DNA of 33,794 nt from the IMG/VR virus record IMGVR_UViG_3300031972_002994, positions 1 to 33,794 of that record. The stretch is one strand, 5' to 3'. This DNA is from a virus. Below the pieces are notes generated by a model that was not told the origin of the DNA, searched no databases, and saw nothing but the letters and a program-made list of their open reading frames with translations. Numbering within the stretch: the first letter of the stretch is position 1; each line of letters begins with the position of its first letter. The translations under genes were made by a program, and so were the position numbers. This document shows, piece after piece, positions 14,580-22,583 of the stretch.

Positions 14580-16691
14580 TCAAGCATAGGGATCGATGTA
14601 GCCGCCGCCGCCGCCGCCGCCGCCGCCGCTGCTGTAGGCGGGGTCCGGCGCGCCGTTGACGCGACCCAGGGCGATCCATTCGTAGCCGTCCAGGTTCCCG
14701 GCCGAGCCGTTGGCGCGGTTGGCGAAGAAGACGATGCGGTCCTGGTACCGACCGACGACCTGCATGTAGTAGTCGGAATTGACGTTGCTTCCGGGGTTGC
14801 GTGGCGTCGCCAGGGCGACCAGGCACCCGCCGCCGAAGGCGACCGGCAGGTAGGCGTGGGTCGGACCCTCGGCGATGTTGGAGGTCACGACGCCCCACTG
14901 GATCATCAGCCCCGTGCCGGGGACGACGGCGTAGCCGCTGGCGCCGATGGACGAGGCCGCATCGGCCGTGTGCAGGAAGGCATGGGACACCAGGCCGTCG
15001 ACGGTGGCGACGAACCGCGCGCCGTTCCAACCCATGACCATGGTGTGGGCGTTGCCGTCCGGGTTGACGATGGTGATCTTCGAACCCGGATCGAAGTTGG
15101 CGTCGCTCCACAGCCTCGCCCAATAGGGTTGGTGGTCGCGGGTGATCGCCATGCCGACCCACAAATCTGGCTTGGTGTCGGGATCGGTCGCCCGACCGAC
15201 ATAGACGCCGCCCCAGCCGCCGTTGTTGTCGCGCCGGCCCGTCTTCATGAAGTAGCCGTAGCCGCCGGGGCTCCAGGCGCTGTCCGGCGTCAGCATGGCC
15301 GTCCACCCGGTCGGCCGGTCGCCATAGTCCTGGTAGCTGTTCATCTTCACCAACGGCCCGGCTCCGACGCGGCCGAGGTTCGTTTCGGAGACGGAGACCT
15401 TGTCGGCCGGGTTGAAGGTGGCCGAAGTCCAGACCGTGCCGCCAGCAGAGATGAGCGGCGCGTTCGGCAGGACGTAGTTGAAGCCGTCGAAAACGAGGAA
15501 ATGGGCCAGGTCGCCCAGATAGACGACCCCACCGCCCGCGCCGTCGAGCACTCGCACGTCCGCAAAGGTCGCGCTTGTTCCGAGCGTGGCCTTGGTCGCC
15601 GGGTTGAAGTTGCCCGAATGCCAAACCTTGGACGCGATGCCGCCCAGCAGTTCGGTCACGTCGAAGAACAGGCCCCGCAAGGCGCCCGTGGTCTCGAAGA
15701 TGCGAAGCTTGTTCTTGTAGAGGTCGATCGCCACGTCCGCCTCAAAGGCCGTCTCGCTGGTCGGCCGCTTCAAGCGGACTTCGCCGCCTTCAGGCCCGCC
15801 GCCGCCTTCGAAGGTCGGGGTGTTGATCGGAGCCTTGCCCGCCAGGGCTGCGACGAGCCCGGTGATCTTCTCCATCGCCAGAGCCGGGATGCGGCCGACG
15901 TCGAAGACCCCAGAGGTGACGTCGCCCGCGCCATGTTCGTGGACCGTATTGGCCTTGCCCGCCAGGGCGTTTGCCAGTCCGGTGATCTTCTCCATCGCAA
16001 GGGCCGGGATGCGGCCGACGTCGAAGACGCCTGAGGTCACGTCGCCGGCGCCGTGCTGATGAACCGTAGGGGCCTTGCCGGCGAGAGCTTCGGGAAGGCC
16101 GTCGATGGCGGTCATGGCGTGGCGGTGGACGGCGGCCGCGAAGTTGCTCGCCCAGGACTGCAGCGTCTTCAGAAGGCCGAACGGGGTGACGACGAGGTCG
16201 GCGCGCGCGCCGGCGGCCGCCTCTTCCCAGGTCGCAAGTTCGACCACCCCCACCCGTTCCGTCGTCGCCTGCGGATTGATGAAGCCGGTCCCGCCGAACT
16301 GGATCGCCGCCGTGTCGATGGTGACCAGGGCGATGTCGGCCGACAGCAGGACCATGGCCCCGGCGCTCTTCTCCACGATCACGTCGGAGGCGCTGAAGAC
16401 GGCGAACAGAACGCCGGTGGACAGATAGAGGCCGAAGGCGCGGACCGAATAGACGTCGGCCGTCTCGTCATTGATGGTGACGTGGATGACGTCGTCGCCG
16501 ACGACGTCGCCGCCGAAGGTGGTGACGCGCTTGATTTCGCCCGGCAGGGCGGTGAGCCCCTTCAGAGAGCCGGCCGTGTGGAGGTTGGATATCCCGACAT
16601 GGGTGATGGTGACGGCCGAGGTTCCGGTATTCGGCGCATTGACCATGGCGGCGCGGCCGGCGTCGGTGATGGTGATCGTCAGTCCGGCCAT
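14580..16691 (-). CDS. H: Tail fibre protein H
   Basis: A 703-residue tail fibre. Residues 1-160 match the conserved P2-like fibre attachment domain (MAGLTITITDAGRAAMVNA, through IDTAAIQFGGTGFINPQATTERVGVVELAT). The shaft has 40-residue repeats (about 205-290) containing ALAGKAPTVHQHGAGDVTSGVFDVGRIPALAMEKITGL-like units, then further shaft repeats with VWHSGNFNP-type and W-SATFNP motifs. The C-terminus is presumably receptor-binding and ends with a run of nine glycines before YIDPYA. It lies between I and G. The receptor is unknown; the host is presumably related to the strain carrying the window. Confidence 0.92.
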   Translation of the reverse strand: MAGLTITITDAGRAAMVNAPNTGTSAVTITHVGISNLHTAGSLKGLTALPGEIKRVTTFGGDVVGDDVIHVTINDETADVYSVRAFGLYLSTGVLFAVFSASDVIVEKSAGAMVLLSADIALVTIDTAAIQFGGTGFINPQATTERVGVVELATWEEAAAGARADLVVTPFGLLKTLQSWASNFAAAVHRHAMTAIDGLPEALAGKAPTVHQHGAGDVTSGVFDVGRIPALAMEKITGLANALAGKANTVHEHGAGDVTSGVFDVGRIPALAMEKITGLVAALAGKAPINTPTFEGGGGPEGGEVRLKRPTSETAFEADVAIDLYKNKLRIFETTGALRGLFFDVTELLGGIASKVWHSGNFNPATKATLGTSATFADVRVLDGAGGGVVYLGDLAHFLVFDGFNYVLPNAPLISAGGTVWTSATFNPADKVSVSETNLGRVGAGPLVKMNSYQDYGDRPTGWTAMLTPDSAWSPGGYGYFMKTGRRDNNGGWGGVYVGRATDPDTKPDLWVGMAITRDHQPYWARLWSDANFDPGSKITIVNPDGNAHTMVMGWNGARFVATVDGLVSHAFLHTADAASSIGASGYAVVPGTGLMIQWGVVTSNIAEGPTHAYLPVAFGGGCLVALATPRNPGSNVNSDYYMQVVGRYQDRIVFFANRANGSAGNLDGYEWIALGRVNGAPDPAYSSGGGGGGGGGYIDPYA
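14601..14627. repeat. (GCC)9 microsatellite in the tail fibre gene
   Basis: Nine consecutive GCC triplets on the plus strand encode nine glycines (GGC) at the fibre C-terminus. Such tracts can change length by slippage in whole codons, so the glycine run may vary among relatives without breaking the frame. Confidence 0.9.
15832..16071 (-). repeat. 120-bp tandem repeat in the tail fibre shaft
   Basis: Two near-identical 120-bp units plus a partial third encode 40-residue repeats with the shared core GAGDVTSGVFDVGRIPALAMEKITGL. Differences are mostly synonymous. They could lengthen or shorten the fibre shaft by recombination. Confidence 0.85.
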
Positions 16692-16692
16692 G

Positions 16693-17253
16693 TCAGGCGG
16701 CCTCCTCGAGCTGCAGGCGGCGGTAGTGGGCCGGGCGCGCCCCGGCGACGATGCCGAGGGCGGCCTCGGCCTTCAGGCCCTGGGTGAAGGTGAAGTGAGA
16801 GCGCGCGGGCTTGGTCCTGGCGATCTCATCGATCACCTCGTCCACGAAACGCGCAGTGGCCGGCTCGCCGCCCTCACCCGTCAGGGTCAAGACCACTTCG
16901 AAGGTGTGGGGCGCGCCCGGCGGGTTCATCTGCCACGGCTCGCGGATGGCGATCTGACCGCCGAACGCCTGGACGACCTGACGCACGGAGGCTGCCGTTC
17001 CCTTGATGCGCTGGATGGCGATCGCCTGGGCCACAACGGCCCGCTTGATCGGTTCGGACCAGCCGGAGTTCCAACTGTCGATCGAGAGAGCGTAGGCGAG
17101 CCAAGGCAGGAGGTGGACCGGGCAACGCTCCGGGCTCCAAAGATCTCGCAGCGGAACCGGCGTTTCGTCGAGGCGGGCCGTGACGGCCTCGAGGGCTCGC
17201 TCGACGGCGGTGGCGTTGGGCGGCAGCAGGCTGGGTCGGGGCGTCGCCGTCAT
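16693..17253 (-). CDS. I: Baseplate / tail protein I
   Basis: A 186-residue protein of the P2 gpI family, a baseplate component at the wedge periphery. The start MTATPRPSLLPPNATAVERALE and the conserved LWSPERCPVHLLPWLAYALSIDSWN segment are diagnostic. The ATG at 17253 overlaps the J stop by 4 nt (ATGA); a longer frame to 17316 lies within J and is rejected. The gene ends two bases before the H start, as expected for a coupled cluster. Confidence 0.93.
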   Translation of the reverse strand: MTATPRPSLLPPNATAVERALEAVTARLDETPVPLRDLWSPERCPVHLLPWLAYALSIDSWNSGWSEPIKRAVVAQAIAIQRIKGTAASVRQVVQAFGGQIAIREPWQMNPPGAPHTFEVVLTLTGEGGEPATARFVDEVIDEIARTKPARSHFTFTQGLKAEAALGIVAGARPAHYRRLQLEEAA

Positions 17254-18191
17254 TCGCCCAGCCCCGCATGGATCACGTCGATCGCCAGGCAACGGGCAGC
17301 CTGGAGGCGGCTGCACACCACATTGGCGGCCGGTTCGATCAGTTCGACGTCCTGCACGCCCTCCGCCGCCAGGGCGGCGATGACTCCCGACCGTGTGACG
17401 TCTCGGCCGAGACGAAAGGCCCCCGCCAGATAGGCGTCCAGACGGGCGCGCGCCTCCTGGAGCACCACCTGGGCATCGGGACCGGCGAAGGTCGTGATCC
17501 TGGCGCTGATGGCGAAGGTCAGGATCTCGGCCGCCCGGACCATGACGTGGTCGGTCAAGGGGCGAACCCGCTCTGATCCCACAACGGACTCGACCGTCGT
17601 CAGGAGCGCCTCGGAGGGCACGCCGTCGCCCAGGCGAGACAGGACGGTCACCACCACGTCGCCGGGCGCGGGGCTGGTGCAGCTGGCGTCCAGCACATCG
17701 CCGGACGCACCCAAGGCATGGGAGACGTAGGCCCCTTCCGGTCCTGCGACCGAATAGGCTTCAGGCGCGAGGAGCGCGCGGCGACGCAAGGCTTCGTCCG
17801 ATTCCATCACCGCAGGGGTCTGGTTGACGGGATCGGCGGGCGTGACCACCAGGCGCTGGACGCCCAGCAGCGCGACCAGATTGTCCAGGTCCGCGCCATA
17901 GGCGCCGGCGATGGTGACGGCGCGCGCCGCATCATTGATCCGTTGGCGCAGGATCAGCTCGCGATAGGCCATGACCTCGATCAGCTTCACCAGGGGTTCG
18001 CTTCTCAGCGTCAGGACGGCCGTGAGGGCCTCGACCTGGTCCGGCGCAACGGCGCTGATGAACTGGAGGAAGACGGATTTGGCCTCGGCCACCAACTCCT
18101 CGAAGCTGAGCATCTCCACGACGGCCGGCATCGGCAGTTTGGACAGATCGACGGCGGTCGAGCCGCTGGCTTGGCCTGCATAGGTGGACAT
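17250..18191 (-). CDS. J: Baseplate assembly protein J
   Basis: A 313-residue gpJ baseplate wedge protein (gp6-like). The start is MSTYAGQASGSTAVDLSKLP, followed by MPAVVEMLSFEELVAEAKSVF and ELILRQRINDAARAVTIAGAYGADLDNLVALLGV, which are family-typical. The frame extends to 18257 only because it reads through the Ogr-like dyad. The ATG at 18191 has no Shine-Dalgarno and lies 58 nt from the dyad centre, as for V and P. It leads the J-I-H-G operon. Confidence 0.93.
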   Translation of the reverse strand: MSTYAGQASGSTAVDLSKLPMPAVVEMLSFEELVAEAKSVFLQFISAVAPDQVEALTAVLTLRSEPLVKLIEVMAYRELILRQRINDAARAVTIAGAYGADLDNLVALLGVQRLVVTPADPVNQTPAVMESDEALRRRALLAPEAYSVAGPEGAYVSHALGASGDVLDASCTSPAPGDVVVTVLSRLGDGVPSEALLTTVESVVGSERVRPLTDHVMVRAAEILTFAISARITTFAGPDAQVVLQEARARLDAYLAGAFRLGRDVTRSGVIAALAAEGVQDVELIEPAANVVCSRLQAARCLAIDVIHAGLGE

Positions 18192-18236
18192 GGCGAGGGT
18201 TGTCGCCGTGCCCTGCCCGACCATGCGACGACGCCC

Positions 18237-18261
18237 TGTTGTCAGACGCGCCCGCACAACA
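18237..18261. promoter_or_regulatory. Ogr-type activator site between J and R
   Basis: A TGTTGT-N13-ACAACA dyad centred at 18249 in the intergenic space between leftward J (start 18191) and rightward R (start 18320). The core CAGACGCGCCCGC has the same orientation as at V, so it points to J, whose ATG is 58 nt away. R lies 71 nt away in the other direction and has its own GGAG ribosome site. Whether the site also activates R is untested. Confidence 0.85.
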
Positions 18262-18319
18262 TGGCGAACTGCCCAGGACCGGACCCAGCCGCGAGGAATC
18301 CGGCAGCGGAGTAGCCCCG

Positions 18320-18832
18320 ATGAAAAAACCCGAAAGCCTGCTGGCCTGTTTGGCCGACGCCCTGGACGCCAAACATCACGTCAAGGGCGACACGTCGCGC
18401 CTGCAGATGGTCATCAGCAATCTGAGCCCCCAGGCCGACGCGCGGCCGGGATCGGGCTTCAGCCTGAGCTATACGCTTGAGATCAACCTGCCGGACTTCA
18501 AAGGCAATCCGATCGAAGTGATCATTCCCTTGCTGCAATGGCTCGAGCGATGGCAGCACGACCTGATCGCCAGCGCCGACAAGGCGGCCAAGGCGATCGA
18601 CATGACCTGTGTCCGCCTGGATGCGAACCGGTACGATCTCCATGCGGCGGTGAACCTGACAGAGGACTTCGGCTACGTGGCTCGTCCGGACGGCGCGGGC
18701 CATGACCTGGTCGCCCTGGAGCCGCCCCGCCCCATGGCGCTGGAGCGGGGGGCGCCGCTCCACGCCGTTTTCCTGGATGACGCCCTGGTCGTTCATTGCG
18801 CCGCCCATCCAGGCGAAGCGGTCGCACCCTGA
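18320..18832 (+). CDS. R: Tail completion protein R
   Basis: A 170-residue protein of the P2 gpR family, needed to finish the tail. The start MKKPESLLACLADALDAKHHVKGDTSRLQMVISNLSPQ matches; upstream in-frame sequence to 18200 is non-family and overlaps the promoter region. A GGAG ribosome site is 8 nt upstream. It and S are on the plus strand, opposite to the neighbouring J-I-H-G and lysis genes, unlike P2, where R and S follow the lysis genes in the same direction. Confidence 0.85.
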   Translation: MKKPESLLACLADALDAKHHVKGDTSRLQMVISNLSPQADARPGSGFSLSYTLEINLPDFKGNPIEVIIPLLQWLERWQHDLIASADKAAKAIDMTCVRLDANRYDLHAAVNLTEDFGYVARPDGAGHDLVALEPPRPMALERGAPLHAVFLDDALVVHCAAHPGEAVAP

Positions 18833-18842
18833 TCGCGACGCC

Positions 18843-19526
18843 ATGGAGGATCTGCAGCACCTTCACCAGCTGGCCGAGCAGATGCTGGAAAAGCTGGCGC
18901 CCGGCCAGCGCCGACGCATGCTGTTGCGCATGGCGCTGGAGATGCGGCGCGCCAACCAGCGACGGATGGCGCGCCAGGTCGCGCCGGACGGATCGCCCTG
19001 GGAGAAGCGGAAACCCCGCCCCAAGGCCAAGCCGGCCAGCCGGCCCGCCCGGTTCCTGTATCCCTCAAGCGGTTTCGGCGAGCCCCGTGTGGTGGACATG
19101 CGAAGCTGGATCGGTCGCGGCGACTATTTGATCGGTTTCGACCGCGAGGCCGGCGGCCTGCGGACATTCGAACGAGCCAAGATCGTGCGCTGGATCACGC
19201 CGCTGGGAACCGCCGGCGCGGACGGCGACCCAGCGCCGCCGTCGAAGGCGCGGCCGGCGCAGATGTTTCGCGGCCTTCGCTCCGGCCGCCATCTGAAGGC
19301 CGGGGCGGACGGAGACAGCGGCTGGATCGAATTCACCCAGCGGGCAAGCCGGATCGCCCTGATCCACCATGACGGCCGCCGCGACCGGGTCGCACCCGAC
19401 GGCCCCGAGGTTGATTATCCACGGCGGGAACTGATCGGCTTCGGCCGCGACGACGAAGCGCGCCTGGTCAATATGTTCATCGACGAGGCAAGCGACGCCT
19501 TGGGCTGGGGATCGCGGTCGTCTTAA
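18843..19526 (+). CDS. S: Tail completion / virion morphogenesis protein S
   Basis: A 227-residue gpS-family protein. The ATG at 18843 follows the R stop by 10 nt. The start MEDLQHLHQLAEQMLEKLAPGQRRRMLLRMALEMRRANQRRMARQVAPDGSPW is typical of the family. The central ~50 residues contain a disordered insertion (ITPLGTAGADGDPAPPSKARPAQMFRGLRSGRH). It is longer than the ~150 residues usual in P2. The end (LIHHDGRRDRVAPDG, then YPRRELIGF) is conserved. Confidence 0.85.
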   Translation: MEDLQHLHQLAEQMLEKLAPGQRRRMLLRMALEMRRANQRRMARQVAPDGSPWEKRKPRPKAKPASRPARFLYPSSGFGEPRVVDMRSWIGRGDYLIGFDREAGGLRTFERAKIVRWITPLGTAGADGDPAPPSKARPAQMFRGLRSGRHLKAGADGDSGWIEFTQRASRIALIHHDGRRDRVAPDGPEVDYPRRELIGFGRDDEARLVNMFIDEASDALGWGSRSS

Positions 19527-19892
19527 GGCTCCGTAGAGGCGGCGGCGCTGTCGTCATCTCAGCGCTAAGGTGGCCTGTACGGCACATTCCGCTGTGGCTC
19601 GTGAAGCGGACAAGCCGCCGTCTCGCCGTCCGGCCAAACGGCTGGGCAAGGACGCAGGTTGCAAAGGAATGGATTGATGGGGCCGGGATAAGCCTGGCGC
19701 GGACAATGGGTCGGACCGTGTCGCCAGATGTTCAGCTCATCGGAGTCCAGCGGCTTGCAACGACGCCGCCGCTTGGGTCCATCCCATACGAAAGGCGTAT
19801 CCTCTTCCAGACGCCCCCCGACATCATGGCTTGAATCCGGCCCTTACGTCGTCCTAGGTTGTACGTCCATCTATCCAAGCGCGCGGCGAGCC
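19527..19892. other. Gap between S and the 118-residue ORF
   Basis: About 366 bases with no assured gene. A GTG-started frame at 19601-19834 (77 codons, VKRTSRRLAVRPNG...) is open but shows no family and no ribosome site, so I leave it uncalled. No repeat or clear terminator was found. The segment may contain the promoter for the following small gene. Confidence 0.4.
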
Positions 19893-20249
19893 ATGTCCGT
19901 ATTTCTGATCAGCGACGGCGACCTGGTGCGACTGGCCCGCTTCGCGGCCGCGCACATGCCTTTGCCCAGCGGCCTTTGCGCGGACACATTGGCTGCGCGG
20001 TTCAGGGCCGCCAACATCCAAGCTTGGCGCGACCAATATCCAGACGCAGCCAATCCCGCCCTGGCGGCGACGCCGACCGCATGCGCGCCGAAAGACGCGC
20101 CCGGCTCATCGCGAGAGATGCTCGAGATCCTGCGCACCACTCGCGACCTGCGCTATAATGCGGCGATCGAGCCGCGGACCCTGCTTTCGGGGATCCTGAT
20201 CCGGGCGGCTCGGCGCGCCGGTCAACTCCGGATGGGAACGCCGCATTGA
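19893..20249 (+). CDS. Hypothetical 118-residue protein
   Basis: The ORF starts MSVFLISDGDLVRLARFAAAHM and shows regular high-GC codon use. It has helical, Ala-rich content and a conserved-looking end (LRTTRDLRYNAAIEPRTLLSGILI). No membrane segment or motif is recognised. A longer frame to 19728 has low-complexity, unlikely sequence. It overlaps a short membrane-peptide ORF downstream by a TTGA junction, so the two may be co-translated. It sits in the R-S strand segment and may be an extra phage gene rather than a tail component. Confidence 0.55.
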   Translation: MSVFLISDGDLVRLARFAAAHMPLPSGLCADTLAARFRAANIQAWRDQYPDAANPALAATPTACAPKDAPGSSREMLEILRTTRDLRYNAAIEPRTLLSGILIRAARRAGQLRMGTPH

Positions 20250-20350
20250 AGACCAGGTCGCTTTTGGTCGTTGTGCTGGCAGGCGGAGGATTGGCGATCT
20301 GGATTCTGGTCGCCGTGGCGGGATGGCTCCTGGCCCGGATGTTTAGCTAG
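20246..20350 (+). CDS. 34-residue single-span membrane peptide
   Basis: A TTG-started ORF (MKTRSLLVVVLAGGGL...) encoding one hydrophobic helix and ending ARMFS. It overlaps the preceding stop by three bases (TTGA), the same arrangement seen at the endolysin start. It converges with the Rz1-like gene, sharing the bases CTAG at their stops. It could be an extra lysis or membrane factor. The short length makes it uncertain. Confidence 0.45.
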   Translation: MKTRSLLVVVLAGGGLAIWILVAVAGWLLARMFS

Positions 20351-20664
20351 GGCTCAGGAGCGGCCATTGGCGCCTTAAGCCAGGCCGCCTCATCCTCATG
20401 TTCGCCGTCGTGGACGTCCACGGCCAGCTGGCGCGCGGCGTCACAGGCGAGGATGGCGGCGCCCCGCGCCTGGACGAGCGCCTCGAGATCGGCCCAGGTG
20501 GCGTTCGCCGGCAGGCGCGGCAGGACACAGGCGGCCCTAGCGGTCGCGGGCATCTCCCGCTGGGGCGGCGTCGGCAGGGCAGACGGCCGGACGGATCCGG
20601 CACAGGCGCTCATCAGCGCGGCGCAGGCGGTCAAGGCGATCGGCGTCAAGCGGTTGGTTCGCAT
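20347..20664 (-). CDS. Outer-membrane spanin, Rz1-like lipoprotein
   Basis: A 105-residue lipoprotein: MRTNRLTPIALTACAALMSA then Cys21 as the lipidation residue, followed by a Pro-rich mature start. It begins inside the Rz-like gene and overlaps it by 128 bp in another frame, the usual i-spanin/o-spanin nesting. With the partner it would fuse the inner and outer membranes at lysis. Its tail beyond the Pro-rich region is longer than in lambda Rz1. Confidence 0.75.
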   Translation of the reverse strand: MRTNRLTPIALTACAALMSACAGSVRPSALPTPPQREMPATARAACVLPRLPANATWADLEALVQARGAAILACDAARQLAVDVHDGEHEDEAAWLKAPMAAPEP

Positions 20665-20986
20665 CGGGAGCAGCTCTGGCTTGGGTGATGAAATCGGCGG
20701 CGACGACCTGGGCCTGGCGCACCTGATCGCGCGTCGCCTCGACGCGGCGCGTGGTGTCCCGCTCGCCTGCGACCTCCCGCGCCCGGGCGCCGGCGTCCAG
20801 GGTGGCGAGGACAGCCCTGTCTTCAGCTCGATCAGCGCGCCTTCGCGTCAGGTCCAGGGGGTCGAAGCGGAAGCCCAGGCCGCCCAGGGCGACGACGACC
20901 AGCCAGAGGAAGGCGATGAGCGCCAGGCCGGACAGGGCCCAGCCCCAGGGCGAGGCGAAGTTGAAGGTGCGGGTCCGGGTCTTCAC
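20537..20986 (-). CDS. Inner-membrane spanin, Rz-like
   Basis: A 149-residue protein with one N-terminal membrane helix (residues ~15-38, WALSGLALIAFLWLVVVALGGL) and a long periplasmic charged helix (RRRADRAEDRAVLATLDAGARARE...), typical of i-spanins. It overlaps the endolysin stop by 4 nt (ATGA) and hosts the o-spanin start. Confidence 0.75.
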   Translation of the reverse strand: MKTRTRTFNFASPWGWALSGLALIAFLWLVVVALGGLGFRFDPLDLTRRRADRAEDRAVLATLDAGARAREVAGERDTTRRVEATRDQVRQAQVVAADFITQARAAPDANQPLDADRLDRLRRADERLCRIRPAVCPADAAPAGDARDR

Positions 20987-21366
20987 GGGAAGGCCCTCCG
21001 GTCCAGTTCGAAGTGTGGGCCGTCCCGAAGGGTTTTCCAGTCTCCGCCCCAGACGATGGGCGTCTCGAGCTCCGTCGCAGCCGCCTTGAAGGCGGCCGCG
21101 ATCCGGCCGTAGAGAGGCCAGTCCCAGCGGACCTGTCCATCCACCAGCGCCGCGACATCCACGGCATGACCGGTCAAGTGGCGTGAGCGTTGGGTGCGGC
21201 TGGCGCCGGCGGCGACCAGGGCGGCCTGTCGATCGGACGAGCGGAGCCCTTCGGTGATCATGAAATCGACCGGACTCTTGACGATCGCCCGTTCGACGAC
21301 GGCGACCAAGGCGGGGTGGACGCCGGTCAGGTGCGCCCTGGAGCGGGAGGACAGGCGAAAGCTCAA
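20983..21366 (-). CDS. Endolysin, M15-type peptidase
   Basis: A 127-residue peptidoglycan peptidase of the M15 (VanY / L-alanyl-D-glutamate) family. The zinc-binding motifs are present: S-R-H-L-T-G-H-A-V-D-V (His and Asp) and a C-terminal DGPHFEL. No signal peptide is present, so a holin must release it. The TTG start overlaps the upstream stop as TTGA; the longer frame to 21603 reads out of frame through the holin-like gene and is rejected. P2 itself uses a different endolysin (gene K), so this is a module exchange. Confidence 0.82.
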   Translation of the reverse strand: MSFRLSSRSRAHLTGVHPALVAVVERAIVKSPVDFMITEGLRSSDRQAALVAAGASRTQRSRHLTGHAVDVAALVDGQVRWDWPLYGRIAAAFKAAATELETPIVWGGDWKTLRDGPHFELDRRAFP

Positions 21367-21641
21367 GACGATTCTCCAGACGGTCGGTTGAACGGGAGGC
21401 GGATCCGCAGCTCGGCGAATATCCGCGCCAGCTCGGCCGCGCTGGGCGCGAGCAGGTAATAGGTGACGACCAAGGCGAGCAGGCCGATGATCCAGAGGGC
21501 GACGAGTTGCAGATCTTCCGCCGGCATCCGACGGACCAGCCACCACAGCAGGGCTATCGCTGCGATGGTCAGCGCCCAGGTGTAGAGGCGGCGATACAGC
21601 CACCTGCTCTCAGGCAGCGGGTCTTGCGGATCGGGCGTCAT
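21363..21641 (-). CDS. Putative holin, two membrane helices
   Basis: A 92-residue protein with two hydrophobic segments (TWALTIAAIALLWWLV and LVALWIIGLLALVVTYYLL), a short charged N-terminus and a basic tail. It starts by ATGA overlap with the preceding gene and leads directly into the endolysin start, the place of a holin. No family assigned from sequence. Confidence 0.65.
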   Translation of the reverse strand: MTPDPQDPLPESRWLYRRLYTWALTIAAIALLWWLVRRMPAEDLQLVALWIIGLLALVVTYYLLAPSAAELARIFAELRIRLPFNRPSGESS

Positions 21642-21874
21642 CGCCGCTCCTCCCGCTCGAGCTGGGCGCGAATCCAGGAGACGTCGGTCTGAATCTTGAC
21701 CAGGTCGCCGCGGCGCAGCGGCGCGGTCGTTTCGTGAAGCTCGGTCGTGCGCGCCTCGACCTTGGCGCCCCAGATGACGATTCCCGCCAGCTGGGCCGCC
21801 AGAGCCAGGCAGAAGGCCAAGGCCGCCCAGGACGGGAGGGCGATGGGTTGGGACTGCAGGGGTTGGGTGGTCAT
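21638..21874 (-). CDS. Small membrane protein of the lysis cluster
   Basis: A 78-residue protein with one hydrophobic helix (SWAALAFCLALAAQLAGIVIW) and a helical cytoplasmic or periplasmic tail (RRGDLVKIQTDVSWIRAQLERE), which resembles DUF2730-like phage proteins. The ATG at 21874 comes just after the X stop. It may be an antiholin or holin partner of the two-helix protein downstream. This role is inferred from position. Confidence 0.55.
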   Translation of the reverse strand: MTTQPLQSQPIALPSWAALAFCLALAAQLAGIVIWGAKVEARTTELHETTAPLRRGDLVKIQTDVSWIRAQLEREERR

Positions 21875-21876
21875 AG

Positions 21877-22095
21877 TCAGTCCCACAGATTGATCGTGGG
21901 CGCCGTCGCCGGCGCCGTCGCGAGCGTGGGGATGACCACAGGCGTGCCACGCGGCAGGAAGGGGCCGTGGTCCGCCAGGTTGGGATTGGCGCGCAGCACC
22001 TGCTCGACCGCTGGCGCGCTGCGGCGCAGGTTGCGCCAGCAGATCGCATCGACCGTGTCGCCTTCCAGGGCGGTGACAGTGAGAGGGCCGGCCAT
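21877..22095 (-). CDS. X: Phage tail protein X
   Basis: A 72-residue gpX-family protein with a LysM-like fold (VTALEGDTVDAICWRN... then LRANPNLADHGPFLPRGTPVVIP). It overlaps the L stop by one base, as in the L-X pair of P2. Confidence 0.88.
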   Translation of the reverse strand: MAGPLTVTALEGDTVDAICWRNLRRSAPAVEQVLRANPNLADHGPFLPRGTPVVIPTLATAPATAPTINLWD

Positions 22096-22583
22096 CAGAG
22101 CGCCTCGGCCATGATGCGCGGACGGCCGAGGAAGTCCCGAACCGCATAGGAGACGTTGCGAAGATGGGTATCGACGTCGGCCCGCAGCGCCTCCGCCCGG
22201 TCCGCGCCGGCGCCGGACAGCTGCGGCCCCAAGGCGCGCTCGCCGACGTCGGCCGCCACGACGGAATAGACCGCGCGAAACCAGCGCAGCTCATAGTCCG
22301 ACCGACCATCTACCGTCATCCGGCCGGGCACGTCGGCCAGGCGCGCATAGCCGGCGGCTTCCTGCTGGGCGCGCCAAGCCGCGAGTTCATGGGCGATGTC
22401 CAGCATGGCCTGGCGGACGGCGTCGCGCAGTCGTTCGGTTTCGCCGCTGGGCACACGGACGGCGTCGCGAACGGCGATCAGATTTACGGACGGCCACCAG
22501 CCGTCGCAGGCGATCTCGGCGGCCGCCGGATAGGTCGGGGCGGCCTGGTCGTCGCTGCCGGGAGGGGGGAAAGAGATGTTCAT
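22095..22583 (-). CDS. L: Head completion protein L
   Basis: A 162-residue gpL head completion/stabilisation protein. Conserved elements are WWPSVNLIAVRDAVRVPSG and the C-terminal SYAVRDFLGRPRI. The start (MNISFPPPG) lies in the left arm of an 11-bp inverted repeat. A gap of 161 bp, the longest in the head operon, separates it from M. Confidence 0.88.
   Translation of the reverse strand: MNISFPPPGSDDQAAPTYPAAAEIACDGWWPSVNLIAVRDAVRVPSGETERLRDAVRQAMLDIAHELAAWRAQQEAAGYARLADVPGRMTVDGRSDYELRWFRAVYSVVAADVGERALGPQLSGAGADRAEALRADVDTHLRNVSYAVRDFLGRPRIMAEAL

Noticed and set aside
13326-16034. A 902-codon open frame on the plus strand
   Set aside because: It is antisense to V, G and H, which have clear family matches. 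Long antisense frames are common in high-GC DNA, and its composition (Arg/Gly/Asp-rich) is typical of a shadow frame.
14601-16071. CRISPR array
   Set aside because: The repeats are in-frame coding repeats of the tail fibre without spacer-like unique segments.
19601-19834. 77-codon GTG-started frame
   Set aside because: No ribosome site, family or neighbour coupling supports it; it may be chance.
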